Below are positions 8,773-19,913 of a DNA stretch of 64,000 bases, one piece after another (within the stretch, counting starts at the first letter, position 1; the number at the start of each line of letters is the position of its first letter). This DNA comes from Actinoplanes siamensis (GTDB taxonomy: Bacteria; Actinomycetota; Actinomycetes; Mycobacteriales; Micromonosporaceae). The stretch is from contig NZ_BOMW01000032.1 of NCBI RefSeq assembly GCF_016862395.1, forward strand, positions 1-64,000, in the 5' to 3' direction. A program made the translations under genes and the position numbers. Below the pieces are notes generated by a model. The model was not told the origin of the DNA, made no database searches, and saw only the letters and a program-made list of their open reading frames with translations.

Positions 8773-10080
8773 ATGCGTAAGGCTTTGACTACTCTCATGA
8801 CGCTGGCGCTGGCCGGGGTGGCCGCGATCGCGCCGTCTCCGGCGATCGCCGCGGAGCCCGATCCGGCGATCGGGTCGGCGGTCTTCAACAATCCGTCCGG
8901 CTCGGTGTCCGCGCAGTATGCGATCTTCCAGCAGATCGCCCGGATCATCGACCGGGTGCCGGCCGGCGAGACCATCCGCATGTCCTGGCTCGACTTCACG
9001 CTGCCGGGCGCCGTCGGGCAGGCCGACACGGCGGAGACGCCGGACCTCGTGGAGCGTCTGAAGGCCGCGCACCAGCGTGGCGTCAACGTGCAGATCATCC
9101 TGAACTACTCCTCGTACGACGACGCCGCCGGCAACCGGTTCTACCCGGGCGTCGCGCTCACCGCGGAGCTGGGCTCGAACACGTCCGCCCCGTCGTTCCT
9201 GATGTTCTGCCGCGACAACGCCGGCTGCATCGCCAAGCGGTCGGTCTACGACGTGCTGGCCTACAACCACAACAAGTTCCTGCTGGCCTCCAAGGTGGTG
9301 CTGAACAGCGGCGCCGCGGTGAGCAACGTGACGTTCCAGTCGTCCGGCAACCTGACCAAGTGGGACGCCGACACCGCGTACAACAACTCGATCACCTGGA
9401 GCGAGGCGAGCTCGTACACGAACTACGTGAACTACTTCGCCGACCTGAAGAAGTACGGGCCCTCGGCGACCGGGGTGGACAACTACTACAAGACCGGGTC
9501 CACCAACGATGTCTACAAGACGCACTTCTTCCCGCGGATGGAGACCGACGGCAACCCGGGCCAGACGTCCACCGACACGATGATCTCGGTGCTCAACTCG
9601 GTGACGTGCTCGTACAAGGGGACCTCCGACGGGCTCACCCACCAGACCGACATCCGCGTGGTGATCTGGGGATTCACCCGCACCGAGGTGGCCAAGAAGC
9701 TGGCCGCCCTGGCCAAGGCCGGCTGCTGGGTGGACGTCGTGTACGCGGCCGGTCCGTCGTCCAACCCGTACGCCTACACCAGTGAGAACGTGGTCAACGC
9801 GCTGAAGGCGGGCGGCGCCAACGTCGGACTGCACAGTTGCGCGGTGGCGTACGACGGGCGAACCCTCAAGCCGCACAGCAAGTACCTGCTGATCGACGGC
9901 CAGTACGACGACGACCAGATCCCGCGGGTCTTCACCGGAAGCGCGAACCTCGCGTTCTCCTCGCTGCGCAACGCCGACGAGACCATCGTCCGGGTGCGCA
10001 GCGCGGCCCTCCACGCGCAGTACCTGTCCAACTTCTACAAGGTCCGGGACACCTGCAGCGGGAAGATCCCGCCGTCCTGA
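8773..10080 (+). CDS. secreted phospholipase D-like protein
   Basis: 435 aa with a Sec signal peptide (MRKALTTLM..., probable cleavage after PAIA near residue 26). Two HxK elements mark the PLD fold: HNK at His166/Lys168 and HSKYLLID at His368/Lys370/Asp375. The second is a full HxKx4D motif; in the first the Asp position is Ser, so the two halves are unequal. Several cysteines ([24 protein letters not shown]) fit an exported disulfide-containing enzyme. A phosphodiesterase acting on phospholipid or nucleic acid outside the cell is likely; the substrate is unknown. It is convergent with dtd, with no gap between stop codons. Confidence 0.8.
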   Translation: MRKALTTLMTLALAGVAAIAPSPAIAAEPDPAIGSAVFNNPSGSVSAQYAIFQQIARIIDRVPAGETIRMSWLDFTLPGAVGQADTAETPDLVERLKAAHQRGVNVQIILNYSSYDDAAGNRFYPGVALTAELGSNTSAPSFLMFCRDNAGCIAKRSVYDVLAYNHNKFLLASKVVLNSGAAVSNVTFQSSGNLTKWDADTAYNNSITWSEASSYTNYVNYFADLKKYGPSATGVDNYYKTGSTNDVYKTHFFPRMETDGNPGQTSTDTMISVLNSVTCSYKGTSDGLTHQTDIRVVIWGFTRTEVAKKLAALAKAGCWVDVVYAAGPSSNPYAYTSENVVNALKAGGANVGLHSCAVAYDGRTLKPHSKYLLIDGQYDDDQIPRVFTGSANLAFSSLRNADETIVRVRSAALHAQYLSNFYKVRDTCSGKIPPS

Positions 10081-10503
<423 letters not shown>

Positions 10504-10569
10504 GCCGTTCCCGTCGTCCCGGCCGCCGCGCCGCTCGCGGCGATCCGGGTACGGACGGTAGCGGACCGC

Positions 10570-10887
10570 TCAGCCGGCGGCGTCGCTGGTGTACTCGTCG
10601 GCAGGGGTGCGCAACGCCCCGGTGGTGGCGTCACCGGTGGTCGTGTTCGCCACGCCCGGCCCGGTCCGCGCCCGGTTCGGGAAGCTGGCCGGCCCGGCGG
10701 TGCCACCGGTCGTGGTCATCACCCCGCCGGTCGCCGGGCCGCCGTTGCGCAGCTCCTCCGGGTCGGTGCCGGCCTCGATCGTGCTGGACAGGCCGGGATC
10801 CTCGTCGCCGCCCTTCTCCGGCCGGTAGCTGTTCGGTTCGAGCACCGCCTCCGAGGCGAAGTCGCTCCCGGGTCGTGAGTCGCTCAT
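10570..10887 (-). CDS. small disordered hypothetical protein
   Basis: 105-aa acidic, Gly/Thr/Pro-rich protein with no hydrophobic segment and no recognised domain. GGAGGT lies 6 bp before the ATG at 10887, which supports a real gene. Composition (TTTGGTAGPAS, NTTTGDATTG) predicts disorder. It is divergent from the chemotaxis operon; function unknown. Confidence 0.55.
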   Translation of the reverse strand: MSDSRPGSDFASEAVLEPNSYRPEKGGDEDPGLSSTIEAGTDPEELRNGGPATGGVMTTTGGTAGPASFPNRARTGPGVANTTTGDATTGALRTPADEYTSDAAG

Positions 10888-11132
10888 CGTCCACCTCCGT
10901 GTCAGGTCGTCCCGAAATGCCCACCGGAGCCGCTGCCAAACACCCGTGAAGTCTTACCTAAATGCGTCGAAAGCTGGTCGGCAGCGGTCCGAACAATGCC
11001 AGGATTTGCCTGGTCGGAGGCGGCATCAAGCCCGGTGGTCCGACCGGGGTGGTGCGCTCTGCGATCGAGGTGGACCTGGACCCGTGCGCCGTCATGCGCC
11101 GGACCGACCGTACCCAGACGGGAGAAACACCC

Positions 11133-13076
11133 ATGCCCCTCACCAGCACCACCGGCGGGCGTACCAGCGAGGCCACCCGCCCGGCCCGGCCGGCGGCCGC
11201 GGCGACCGCGACCCGGGCGGCGCGTCCGGGCGCGGACGGCGACGCGACCCGGCGCCAGGCCCGCTCGGTGGCCAAACAGCAGCAGGCGGCGGAGCGGATC
11301 GCCGCGGCGACCGCCGAGATCTCGGCGCAGAACGCCGAGGCGGCCGAGGCGTCCCGCCAGCTCACCGAGGCGATGCAGCAGATCGCGGCGGGCGCCGAGC
11401 AGGCGTCCGGCGCCACCCAGGAGAGCCTGGGCGCGATGAACCAGATCGAGGACCGGGTGGGCCGGCAGGAGCAGACCACCCGGCAGGTGGCCGAGCTGAG
11501 CCAGACGCTGCAGGGCCTGCTCAACGAGACGCGGAACGGCATCAACGCGCTGCTGGCCAACGTCGACCAGGCCTCGGCCCGCCAGACCACCTCCGTGGTG
11601 ACCATCACCGAGCTGGAGAAGCAGGCGGACGAGATCGGCGAGATCGTCAAAACGGTCGCGCACATCGCTGACCAGACGAACCTGCTGGCGCTGAACGCGG
11701 CGATCGAGGCGGCCCGGGCCCGCCAGCACGGCAAGGGTTTCGCGGTGGTGGCCGACGAGGTCCGCACGCTGGCCGAGACCAGCGAGCGCAGCGCCCGGCA
11801 GATCCGCGACCTGATCGACGAAGTGCGCAACAGCGTCACCGAGATCGCCGCGGCGGTGCAGGGCTCCGCGGAGACCGCCCGCGGCGAGGTCGAGAAGGGC
11901 AAGACGATCACCAGCCAGCTGGAGACCGTCCGGGCCGACATGGGCACCATCATGGCCGGCGCCACCGAGATGGCCGCCACCGCCGTGCAGGCCAAGCGCG
12001 CCGCGGGTAACGCCAAGCAACGCTCCGAGGAGATCGCCGCGGCCGCCGAGCAGCAGTCCGCGGCCTGTGAGGAGTCGCTGCAGACGGTCGGTCAGCAGAC
12101 CCAGGCGCTGCGGCAGAGCGAGGAGGCCGCCGAGGCGCTCGCCGAGGTCGCCGAGACGTTGCGCAGCAGCACCGACATCGCCAAGAGCGCGGAGGACGTG
12201 GCCTCCACGGCGGAGCAACTGTCCGCGGCGGTGGAGGAGATCAACCGTGCGGCGGCCCAGATCAACACCGCGATCAACGAGATCAACACGGGCGCCCGGA
12301 CGGCCGCCGAGAAGGGCCAGCAGACCGCCGAGGCGGTCAATCAGATCGAGCAGGGCGCCCAGCTCTCGGCCGAGCGGGGCGGCACCGCTGTGGAGCGCGC
12401 CGACACCATCCTCGAACTGCTCGCCACCAACAAGGAGGCGGTCGACTCGATGATCGAGGCGATCGGCCGGGCCGCCCGGGAGGGCATCGACAACGTCCGG
12501 AAGGTCACCGAGTTGGAGCAGATCTCCCGCCGGATCGACAAGATCGTCGATGCCATCGCGAACGTCTCGATCCAGACGAACATGCTCGCGGTGAACGGCT
12601 CCGTCGAGTCGGCCCGGGCCGGCGAGTTCGGCAAGGGCTTCGCCGTGGTCTCCACGGACATCCGCAACCTGGCCCGGGACTCGGCGGACAACGCCGACCG
12701 GATCAAGGACCTGGTCAAGGCGGTGCAGGACCGGATCGTCGAGGTCCGCGGCGACCTGGAGGAGACCAGCCGCATGTCGCTGGCCGAGGTGGAGGCGGCC
12801 AAGGTCACCACGGCCCGGCTGGTCGAGATCGAGCGGGACATGCAGCAGGTGCGCAGCGGCAACGACGAGGTGCGCCTGTCGGCCGAGGAGATCGCGAAGG
12901 TGCTCGGCGAGGTCAAGATCGGCCTGGAGCAGATCGCCGCCTCGGCCAACCAGGCCGAGCAGTTGGCCGGTCAGGCCTCCACCGCCGCGCGCGAGCAGGC
13001 CCAGGGCGCCGAGCAGCTGGCCGCCGCGGTCGAGGAGATCGCCGCGCTCGCCGACGAGTTGCAGAACGCGGGGTGA
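11133..13076 (+). CDS. soluble methyl-accepting chemotaxis protein with two signalling tips
   Basis: 647-aa receptor-like protein, almost entirely coiled coil, with no membrane segment and no ligand domain. An Ala/Pro/Thr-rich N-terminus of about 50 aa precedes two MA-type hairpins. The first tip is near 180-215 ([17 protein letters not shown], then [16 protein letters not shown]); the second is near 480-515 ([18 protein letters not shown], then [15 protein letters not shown]). The tips are 300 residues apart. Vibrio cholerae DosM is the known double-headed precedent. ATG 11133 follows GGGAGAA. First gene of the che operon; the CheW gene overlaps its stop. Confidence 0.88.
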   Translation: MPLTSTTGGRTSEATRPARPAAAATATRAARPGADGDATRRQARSVAKQQQAAERIAAATAEISAQNAEAAEASRQLTEAMQQIAAGAEQASGATQESLGAMNQIEDRVGRQEQTTRQVAELSQTLQGLLNETRNGINALLANVDQASARQTTSVVTITELEKQADEIGEIVKTVAHIADQTNLLALNAAIEAARARQHGKGFAVVADEVRTLAETSERSARQIRDLIDEVRNSVTEIAAAVQGSAETARGEVEKGKTITSQLETVRADMGTIMAGATEMAATAVQAKRAAGNAKQRSEEIAAAAEQQSAACEESLQTVGQQTQALRQSEEAAEALAEVAETLRSSTDIAKSAEDVASTAEQLSAAVEEINRAAAQINTAINEINTGARTAAEKGQQTAEAVNQIEQGAQLSAERGGTAVERADTILELLATNKEAVDSMIEAIGRAAREGIDNVRKVTELEQISRRIDKIVDAIANVSIQTNMLAVNGSVESARAGEFGKGFAVVSTDIRNLARDSADNADRIKDLVKAVQDRIVEVRGDLEETSRMSLAEVEAAKVTTARLVEIERDMQQVRSGNDEVRLSAEEIAKVLGEVKIGLEQIAASANQAEQLAGQASTAAREQAQGAEQLAAAVEEIAALADELQNAG

Positions 13077-14626
13077 CCATGGACGAGATCGAGCTGGCCG
13101 AGGACGAGGAGTCCTCCGACTACGTCACGTTCGACATGCTGGGGGAGCGGTACGCCTTCCCGATGCGCCGGGTGCAGGAGATCATCCGGATGCCCTCGGT
13201 GGTGCGGGTGCCGCTCGGCCCGCCGTCCCTGGAAGGGCTGGCCAACCTGCGCGGCCGGGTGCTGCCGGTGGTCAACCTGCGGCAGTGCTGCGCGATGGAG
13301 CAGGCCGAGCACGACGAGACCACCCGGGTGATCGTGGTGGACAGCGGGGTGCCGCTCGGCTTCGTGGTGGACCGGGTGGCCAGCGTGATCAGCATCGACC
13401 CGCAGGCCCTGGAGCCGGCCGACGCGGTGCAGTCCACGGTCCGCTCCGACGTGCTGGTCGGAGTGATCAAGTCGGGCGAGGGCGAGATGACCACGGTCCT
13501 CGACGTGGACCAGCTGATCGGCAGCCAGTTCGCCGGTCTGGCGGAGCGGCGGCCCGGCGGCGGCCGCGAGGCGGCGTCCCGGCCGACCGGCGAGCCGGAT
13601 CCGGAGGCCGAGTCCGACGACACCCTGGAGCTGGTCAGCTTCGCGGTCGAGGGCCAGGAGTACGCGCTGCCGATCGACCAGGTGCAGGAGATCGTCCAGG
13701 CGCCCGAGTCGGTCAGCCACGTGCCGAACGCCGCCGGCCAGGTGCTCGGCGTGATCGACCTGCGTGGCCGGCTGTTGCCGGTGGTGAGCATGCGCCGGGT
13801 CTTCGGGCTGCCGGTGACGCCGCTGGAGCCGCAGAACCGGATCGTCGTCGTCTCGTTGAAGGACGGCGTGGTCGGTGTGGTGATGGACACCGTGCGCGAG
13901 GTGCTGCGGGTGCCGCACCAGCTGGTCGCCCCGCTGCCCGGCGTGGTGGCCGGGGAGGGCCGCAAGACCGAGGTCGAGTCGGTGTGCCGGCTGGAGGACG
14001 GCAAGCGGCTGGTGTCGGTGCTCAGTGTGAACCGGATGTTCGACTCACCAGAGGTGCGCGACGAGATCGCCGGATACCGGGAGGACGACGAGGAGATGAC
14101 CAGTGAGAGGCCCGGCGAGGCCGACGACGGCCGGGGCGGCGAGGAACTGTTCGTCGTGTTCCGGCTCGACAAGGAGGAGTACGCGGTAGACGTCGACGCG
14201 GTGCAGGAGATCATCCGGGTGCCGGACGCGCTGATCCGCGTGCCGAAGTCCTTCGACTTCGTGGAGGGCCTGGTCAACCTGCGCGGCACGGTGTTGCCGG
14301 TGGTCGACCTGCGGACCCGGCTGGGCCTGGCCCGCGCCCCGCGGGACGAGCGGCAGCGGATCGTGGTGCTGATCATCGGCGGGGTCCGGACCGGTTTCAT
14401 CGTCGACTCGGTGGCCGAGGTCGCCCGGGTCGGGCGCAACGTGCTGGAGCCGGCCCCGGAGCTCTCCGAGGAGCAGGCACGCGTGGTGTCCCGCGTGGCC
14501 AACCTGCCCGAGCAGCAACGGATGCTGCTGCTCGTACAGGTGGATCAGTTGCTCGCGGCCGATCAGGCCGCCGTGGCCGCCGGCCTGTGCGAGGAGATCG
14601 TCGACGAGGCCCTCGCCGGGGTGTAG
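13073..14626 (+). CDS. cheW: triple-domain CheW coupling protein
   Basis: 517-aa adaptor linking receptors to CheA. Three CheW domains lie in series, at about 15-160, 180-335 and 355-510, each with the pattern [15 protein letters not shown] / [15 protein letters not shown] / [15 protein letters not shown] and a following [14 protein letters not shown] strand. The linkers are charged. Ordinary CheW is one domain of about 150 aa, so this is a three-valent adaptor. GTG 13073 overlaps the receptor stop (GTGA); ATG 13079 is an alternative. Confidence 0.9.
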   Translation: MTMDEIELAEDEESSDYVTFDMLGERYAFPMRRVQEIIRMPSVVRVPLGPPSLEGLANLRGRVLPVVNLRQCCAMEQAEHDETTRVIVVDSGVPLGFVVDRVASVISIDPQALEPADAVQSTVRSDVLVGVIKSGEGEMTTVLDVDQLIGSQFAGLAERRPGGGREAASRPTGEPDPEAESDDTLELVSFAVEGQEYALPIDQVQEIVQAPESVSHVPNAAGQVLGVIDLRGRLLPVVSMRRVFGLPVTPLEPQNRIVVVSLKDGVVGVVMDTVREVLRVPHQLVAPLPGVVAGEGRKTEVESVCRLEDGKRLVSVLSVNRMFDSPEVRDEIAGYREDDEEMTSERPGEADDGRGGEELFVVFRLDKEEYAVDVDAVQEIIRVPDALIRVPKSFDFVEGLVNLRGTVLPVVDLRTRLGLARAPRDERQRIVVLIIGGVRTGFIVDSVAEVARVGRNVLEPAPELSEEQARVVSRVANLPEQQRMLLLVQVDQLLAADQAAVAAGLCEEIVDEALAGV

Positions 14627-14630
14627 GGGG

Positions 14631-15674
14631 ATGGCTACCTCGGTCCTGGTCGTCGACGACTCGGCGTTGATGCGCCGGGCGCTCAAGGGCATGCTCACCG
14701 AGGCCGGCGACTTCGTGGTGCACACCGCCCGCAACGGGGTGGACGCGCTCGAACAGCTGGAGCGCGTCCATCCGGACGTGGTGACGCTGGACGTGAACAT
14801 GCCGGAGATGGACGGGCTCACCTGCCTTTCCAAGATCATGGAACGGCGCCCGGTGCCGGTCGTCATGGTCTCCTCGCTGACCGAGCACAACGCCCTGGTC
14901 ACGCTGGAGGCGCTGCAACTGGGGGCGGTGGACTACGTGCCCAAGCCGGGCGGCACCGTCTCGCTCAACATCGACGAGGTCTCCGCCGAGCTGGTCAGCA
15001 AGGTCCGTGGCGCGGCGCAGGCGAAGATGAAGCGGGCCGGCACCCTGAGGGCCCGGATCCGGGCGGCCGCGCCGCCGCCACCGCCGGCGGGCGAGGCCGG
15101 CCCGGTCGACCTCGTGCTGATCGGCTCCTCCACCGGTGGCCCGCACCTGCTCTCCGAGCTGCTCCCGCAGCTGCCCGGGACGCTGGCCGCCCCGGTCGTG
15201 GTGGCCCAGCACATCCCGGCCTCGTTCACCGCGCCGCTGGCCCGCCGGCTGGACGACACGTGCGCGCTGCGGGTGCACGAGGTCGACCGGATCATGACGA
15301 TGAGCCGCGGCAACATCTACGTCGGCCGCGGGGGTGCCGACGTGGTGGTGGCGCGGCGCACCGACGGGTTGATCGTGAAGCCCGCGCCGGCCGCCGCGGA
15401 GTACCGCTGGCATCCGAGCGTGGACCGGATGGTGGCCTCGGCCAGTCGCTACGTCGACCCGAAACGGCTGGTCTGTGTGCTGCTGACCGGGATGGGCGAC
15501 GACGGCGCGACCGAGATGGCGATGGTTCACAAGGGCGGCGGCCGGACCATCGCCGAGGCCGAGGAGACCGCTGTGGTCTGGGGCATGCCCGGCGAGCTGG
15601 CCCGCCGGGGCGGGGCCACCGAGGTGCTGCCCGCGTACGAGATCGCCGGTCGCCTGGCCGACTGGGTGCGCTGA
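14631..15674 (+). CDS. cheB: chemotaxis protein-glutamate methylesterase CheB
   Basis: 347 aa. The N-terminal receiver domain (1-125) has acidic pair Asp9/Asp10 and phospho-acceptor Asp54 (TLDVNMPEMDG). A Pro/Ala linker precedes the methylesterase domain (about 155-347), with the nucleophile in IGSSTGGPHLL near 166, His in QHIPASFT near 193 and Asp in TGMGDDGA near 288. It demethylates or deamidates receptor glutamates when phosphorylated by CheA. It starts 4 bp after the cheW stop, with a GGGG ribosome site. Confidence 0.95.
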   Translation: MATSVLVVDDSALMRRALKGMLTEAGDFVVHTARNGVDALEQLERVHPDVVTLDVNMPEMDGLTCLSKIMERRPVPVVMVSSLTEHNALVTLEALQLGAVDYVPKPGGTVSLNIDEVSAELVSKVRGAAQAKMKRAGTLRARIRAAAPPPPPAGEAGPVDLVLIGSSTGGPHLLSELLPQLPGTLAAPVVVAQHIPASFTAPLARRLDDTCALRVHEVDRIMTMSRGNIYVGRGGADVVVARRTDGLIVKPAPAAAEYRWHPSVDRMVASASRYVDPKRLVCVLLTGMGDDGATEMAMVHKGGGRTIAEAEETAVVWGMPGELARRGGATEVLPAYEIAGRLADWVR

Positions 15675-15689
15675 GGAGGGGTGATCATC

Positions 15690-16304
15690 ATGGGACTGGT
15701 CCGTAAACAGCAACCCGAGCCGGAGACGGCGCCACCGCTGGACACCGGCGAACTGATCCGCAAGCTCGACGACCCGGACCCGGAACAGCGCCGGGAGGCC
15801 GCCCTGGAGCTGGCCGGCGAGCCGGACGCGGTGCCCGAGCTGCTGGCCCGGGTCGGGCTGGAGACCCAGCCGCGGGTCCGCGACGCGATGCTCACCACGC
15901 TGGCGGGCCACGACACCGAGGCGGTGGCGGCCGGCCTGGCGGTGCATCTGGCCAGCGACGAGGCGGGCCTGCGGACGGCGGTGGCCGAGGCGCTGGCGAC
16001 CATGCCGCTCTCGGTGCCGGGGCTGCTGCCCGACCTGCTCGCGGCGCCGGACCACGACGTACGCGTGATGACCGCGATGGTCCTCGCCGATCTGCCGACC
16101 CCGGAGGCCAGGTCCTGGCTGGTCCGGATGATCACCGACGACACGCATCCGAACGTGGTGACCGCCGCGATCGACGCACTGCTGCCGGCCGCCACCGCCG
16201 AGCACGTCCCGGTCCTGGAGGCGGCCGCGCGGCGTTTCCCGGACGATCCGTTCCTGCAGTTCACCGTCCGCGCGGCGCTGCCGGGGCTGGCCGGTACGCA
16301 GTGA
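15690..16304 (+). CDS. HEAT-repeat protein of the che operon
   Basis: 204-aa alpha-helical protein made of roughly 30-residue HEAT-like units (for example DPDPEQRREAALELAG and APDHDVRVMTAMVLADL). No catalytic motif. HEAT proteins act as protein-binding scaffolds; its place between cheB and cheR suggests it binds a chemotaxis component, which is inference. ATG 15690 is chosen because AGGAGG lies 10 nt upstream; GTG 15681 is too close to that site. Confidence 0.75.
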   Translation: MGLVRKQQPEPETAPPLDTGELIRKLDDPDPEQRREAALELAGEPDAVPELLARVGLETQPRVRDAMLTTLAGHDTEAVAAGLAVHLASDEAGLRTAVAEALATMPLSVPGLLPDLLAAPDHDVRVMTAMVLADLPTPEARSWLVRMITDDTHPNVVTAAIDALLPAATAEHVPVLEAAARRFPDDPFLQFTVRAALPGLAGTQ

Positions 16305-17173
16305 TGGCCGGCGCGACCTCCGCGGGCGCCGGCCTCTCCGACGCCGACTTCGACAGGTTCACCGAGTACTTCTACAAGCGCACCGGCATCCATTTCACGC
16401 ACGCCAAGCGCTACTTCGTCGACAAGCGGGTGGAGACCTGCATCCGCTCCTCGCCGTACGACACGTTCGCCAGCTGGTTCGCGGCGCTCCGGATGGACAA
16501 GCCGGACATGCTCCAGGAGCTGATCAACGAGCTCACCGTGAACGAGACGTACTTCCTGCGCGAGGACTACCAGTTCGACGCGATGCTGAACACGGTGCTG
16601 CCGAAGGCCCTGGCGGCCCGCGGCGGGGTGAACCGGATCGCCGGCCCCATCAAGATCCTCTCGTTGCCCTGCTCGACCGGCGAGGAGCCGTACTCGATCG
16701 CGCTGCGCCTGCTGGAGGAGTGGGACCAGATCGACCACGTGGACGTGGAGATCCACGGCGCCGACATCGACTCCGACGTGCTGGCCAAGGCGGCGCACGC
16801 CAGTTACGGCGCGCGATCGCTGGCACGGGTGCCCAAAGCCTGGGTGAACAAGTACTTCACCCCGGTGGGCTCCGGCCGTTACCAGGTCGACGAGGGCATC
16901 CGCAGCGCTGTCACGCTGCACAAGGTGAACGTCTGCGACACCGCCGCGATGCGCGCGTTCCGCGACTTCGACGTGATCTTCTGCCGCAACGTGCTGATCT
17001 ATTTCGACGAGCTGTCCAGCCGCCGGGCCGCCGAGAACCTGTACGGCGCCCTGCGCCCGGGCGGACATCTGTTCCTCGGGCACTCCGAGTCGATGAGCCG
17101 GATCTCACCGATCTTCACGCCGACCCGCCTGCCGGAGGGCATCGTCTACCAGCGACCGACCGGAGCGAAGTGA
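16304..17173 (+). CDS. cheR: chemotaxis methyltransferase CheR
   Basis: 289-aa SAM-dependent methyltransferase for receptor glutamates. A short N-terminal helical domain (about 10-85) contains NELTVNETYFLRE, the CheR signature. The SAM-binding fold begins with LSLPCSTGEEPYSIA; FCRNVLIYFD and the closing LFLGHSESM are family-typical. ATG 16304 shares its A with the preceding TGA; GTG 16301 is possible. Confidence 0.95.
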   Translation: MAGATSAGAGLSDADFDRFTEYFYKRTGIHFTHAKRYFVDKRVETCIRSSPYDTFASWFAALRMDKPDMLQELINELTVNETYFLREDYQFDAMLNTVLPKALAARGGVNRIAGPIKILSLPCSTGEEPYSIALRLLEEWDQIDHVDVEIHGADIDSDVLAKAAHASYGARSLARVPKAWVNKYFTPVGSGRYQVDEGIRSAVTLHKVNVCDTAAMRAFRDFDVIFCRNVLIYFDELSSRRAAENLYGALRPGGHLFLGHSESMSRISPIFTPTRLPEGIVYQRPTGAK

Positions 17174-17553
17174 TGACCCGGGTTCTAGTAGTGGATGACG
17201 CCGCGACCGTGCGGCTCTATCACACCAGTCTGCTCCGCGAGGCCGGTTTCGAGGTGGCCGAGGCGGCGAACGGCCTGGAGGCCGTGGAGGCGGCCATGAT
17301 CGACTCGTACGACCTGTTCGTGGTGGACGTCAACATGCCGAAGATGAACGGCTACACCTGCGTGGAGACGCTGCGCTCGGAGACGGTCGGGACGGCCGCG
17401 CCGGTGCTGATGATCAGCACCGAGGACCGGCCCGGGGACGCCGACCGGGCGTACCAGGCGGGGGCGAACCTCTACCTGGTGAAACCGGTGAGCGCCGAGC
17501 GGTTGGTCCGGGTCGCCACGATGCTCACCACGGGGAAGGGCCCGGACGCATGA
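17173..17553 (+). CDS. cheY: response regulator, CheY-like
   Basis: 126-aa single receiver domain with Asp8/Asp9, phospho-acceptor Asp52 (VVDVNMPKMNG), and the conserved Lys in LVKPVS. There is no output domain, so it would act by direct binding, as a flagellar-motor or phosphate-sink CheY. ATG 17173 overlaps the cheR stop and its own stop overlaps cheA (ATGA). Confidence 0.92.
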   Translation: MTRVLVVDDAATVRLYHTSLLREAGFEVAEAANGLEAVEAAMIDSYDLFVVDVNMPKMNGYTCVETLRSETVGTAAPVLMISTEDRPGDADRAYQAGANLYLVKPVSAERLVRVATMLTTGKGPDA

Positions 17554-19913
17554 ATCCGCTGTTGGCCCAGTTCCTCGCCGAGGCGAACGACCTGCTCGCC
17601 TCGGTCGACGACGGCCTGCTGCAGCTGGAGCGCAACCCCGGCGACCCGGAGCTGGTCAACGAGGTCTTCCGGGCCGCGCACACGTTCAAGGGCTCGTCCG
17701 GCCTGTTCGACTTCCCGGAGCTGACCCGGCTCACCCACGCCGCCGAGGATCTGCTGGACGCGGTGCGCGGCGGCCGGCTCGCGCTGGACTCCGGCATGGT
17801 CGACGACCTGCTGGCCGCGTTCGACCTGATCCGCGGCTGGCTGGCGCACGTCACCACGCACGAGCGCCTGCCCGCGACGGCCGGCAACGACGCCGCCGGG
17901 CTGATCACCAAGCTGCGGGCGCCGCTGGGCGGCGGCCCGGAGGCCGCCGATCAAGATCAAGGTCCGGCGGTGGTACGGCGGATCGACCCGCCCCCGGACT
18001 GGTTGGCCGAACTGGGCACGCAGTGGCTGATCGAGACCGCGACCTGGCTCGACACCACCTCGTCCACCCTGCGGTTCCTGCGCTACCTGCCGGACCGGGA
18101 CTGCTTCTTCCGCGCCGAGGACCCGTTGCACCTGGTCCGCCAGGTGCCCGGCCTGGACAAGCTAGTGGTGATCCGGCCCGACGAGTGGCCCTCGATCGAG
18201 GACTACGACGAGTACGCCTGCCTGCTCTCCTTCGTGCTGGCCACCCGCGCCTCGGCAGGCGAGCTGGACTACCTCTTCCGCTACGTCCCGGACCAGGTCG
18301 CCGTCGTCGAGCTGGACGCCGCCGCGATCAACCGGCACCTGGCCGGCGAGGACGAGGAGGAGGCCGCCCCGGTGGCCGAGGCGGGCGCCGAGCCGCTGCA
18401 CGTCGACGCCGAACTGGCCGCCGACGCCCGCGCCGTGCTCACCGCGGCGCACCGCACCCTGGCCGTCGGCGAGCCGTCCGGCACCCAGCTGCTCGCCCTG
18501 ACCGGCTCGGTGGTCTCGGCCGCCTACGCGCTCGGCGTCCCGCTGGACCTGACCGGCGCCGACCGGGAGGCGGTGAACGCCGCGATCGAGGGCGTGCTGG
18601 GCCGCGCCCCGGCGGAGGGCGCCGCGCAGCCGCCGGGCGTCGACCCGCCGGTGTTGGAGCAACTGGCCGCCCGGCCCGCCCCGGAGCCGGCCGGCCGCGC
18701 CGACGACGCGGGCGGCCAGGTAGGCACCCGGGTGCTCAAGGTCGACCAGGAGAAGGTGGACCGGCTGATGGAGCTGGTCGGCGAGCTCAACGTGGCCAAG
18801 AACGGGCTGACCTTCCTGGCCGCCGCGGCCGAGGAGGAGTTCGGCAGCCGCGCGCTCAGCCGCCGGATCAAGGACCAGTACGCCGGCCTGCACCGGATCG
18901 CCGAGGAGCTGCAGGCGGCCGTGATGGACGTCCGGATGCTGCCGCTCTCCGTCGCGTTCAGCCGCTTCCCGCGGCTGGTCCGCGACCTCAGCCGGCGGCT
19001 CGGCAAGACCATCGAGCTGGTCACCGAGGGCGAGGACACGATGGCCGACAAGGACGTCATCGAGGCCCTCGGCGACCCGTTGGTCCACCTCGTCCGCAAC
19101 AGCCTCGACCACGGGATCGAGACGTCCGGCGAGCGGGTCGCCGCGGGCAAGCCCGCCACCGCCCGGCTCACCCTCGCGGCGGTCGCCGACGGGGACGCGG
19201 TGCTGGTCGAGGTCTCCGACGACGGCCGTGGCGTGGATCCGGAGCGGGTCAAGCGCAAGGCGTACGAGAAGGGCCTGATCTCCGAGGAGGAGCTGGAGTC
19301 GCTGACCGACACCGAGGCGGTCGACCTGGTCTTCCGCCCCGGCTTCTCGACCGCCGACCAGGTCTCCGACCTGTCCGGCCGGGGCGTCGGCATGGACGCG
19401 GTGCGGGCCAGCGTGGAGAAGCTCGGCGGCAGCGTGACCATGCGCTCGCAGCTGGGCTCCGGCACCACCACCCGGCTTCGGCTGCCGCTGTCCATGGCGG
19501 TCACCCAGGTGATGGTGGTCAGCGTGGGCGGGCAGCGGTTCGGCATCCCGGTCGACCTGGTGGTGGAGACGGTCCGGGTGCCGGCCGCCGAGATGGGCCG
19601 CGTCCTGCACCAGGACGTGGTGGTGATGCGCGGCGAGGTGGTGCCGGTGATCGACCTGGCCCGCGCCCTGGAGATGCCCTGGTCGCAGGAGGAGAGCCGG
19701 GACCGCGCGGTGCTCGTGGTGTCGGTCAACGGCCAGCGCGTCGGCCTGCTCGTCGAGCAGTTCCACAGGGAGGTAGACGTGATCCTCAAACCGATGGAGG
19801 GCCTGCTCGCCCACGCCGCCGAGTTCTCCGGCACCGCGCTGCTCGGCGACGGCCTGGTGCTGCTGGTGCTGAACCTGAAGGAGGTGCTCGGTCTTGCCGC
19901 TCGAGTTGCATGA
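17550..19913 (+). CDS. cheA: chemotaxis histidine kinase CheA
   Basis: 787 aa, cytoplasmic. HPt domain 1-120 with phospho-His44 (AAHTFKGSSG). Residues about 150-265 form an insert with DWLAELGTQWL and a run of aromatics, in the position of the CheY-docking P2 domain but not clearly recognisable as P2. An acidic/Ala-rich linker follows. Dimerisation helices start at DQEKVDRLMELVGELN (about 400). The ATPase domain has HLVRNSLDHGIE (N box), DDGRGVDP and GRGVGMDAV. A C-terminal CheW-like domain covers about 650-787. It phosphorylates CheY and CheB. Confidence 0.94.
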   Translation: MNPLLAQFLAEANDLLASVDDGLLQLERNPGDPELVNEVFRAAHTFKGSSGLFDFPELTRLTHAAEDLLDAVRGGRLALDSGMVDDLLAAFDLIRGWLAHVTTHERLPATAGNDAAGLITKLRAPLGGGPEAADQDQGPAVVRRIDPPPDWLAELGTQWLIETATWLDTTSSTLRFLRYLPDRDCFFRAEDPLHLVRQVPGLDKLVVIRPDEWPSIEDYDEYACLLSFVLATRASAGELDYLFRYVPDQVAVVELDAAAINRHLAGEDEEEAAPVAEAGAEPLHVDAELAADARAVLTAAHRTLAVGEPSGTQLLALTGSVVSAAYALGVPLDLTGADREAVNAAIEGVLGRAPAEGAAQPPGVDPPVLEQLAARPAPEPAGRADDAGGQVGTRVLKVDQEKVDRLMELVGELNVAKNGLTFLAAAAEEEFGSRALSRRIKDQYAGLHRIAEELQAAVMDVRMLPLSVAFSRFPRLVRDLSRRLGKTIELVTEGEDTMADKDVIEALGDPLVHLVRNSLDHGIETSGERVAAGKPATARLTLAAVADGDAVLVEVSDDGRGVDPERVKRKAYEKGLISEEELESLTDTEAVDLVFRPGFSTADQVSDLSGRGVGMDAVRASVEKLGGSVTMRSQLGSGTTTRLRLPLSMAVTQVMVVSVGGQRFGIPVDLVVETVRVPAAEMGRVLHQDVVVMRGEVVPVIDLARALEMPWSQEESRDRAVLVVSVNGQRVGLLVEQFHREVDVILKPMEGLLAHAAEFSGTALLGDGLVLLVLNLKEVLGLAARVA

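Noticed and set aside
10888..11132. FliA-type promoter before the che operon
   Set aside because: TAAA at about 10958 is followed after 15 bp by TCGGCAGC, which matches GCCGATAA poorly. No reliable promoter could be named.
10902..12218. 438-aa open frame antisense to the double-headed receptor
   Set aside because: Leu/Gly/Arg-rich shadow of a GC-biased gene on the other strand; no ribosome site or family. The same applies to the long antisense frames over che, fadJ, dxs, permease and acetyltransferase genes.
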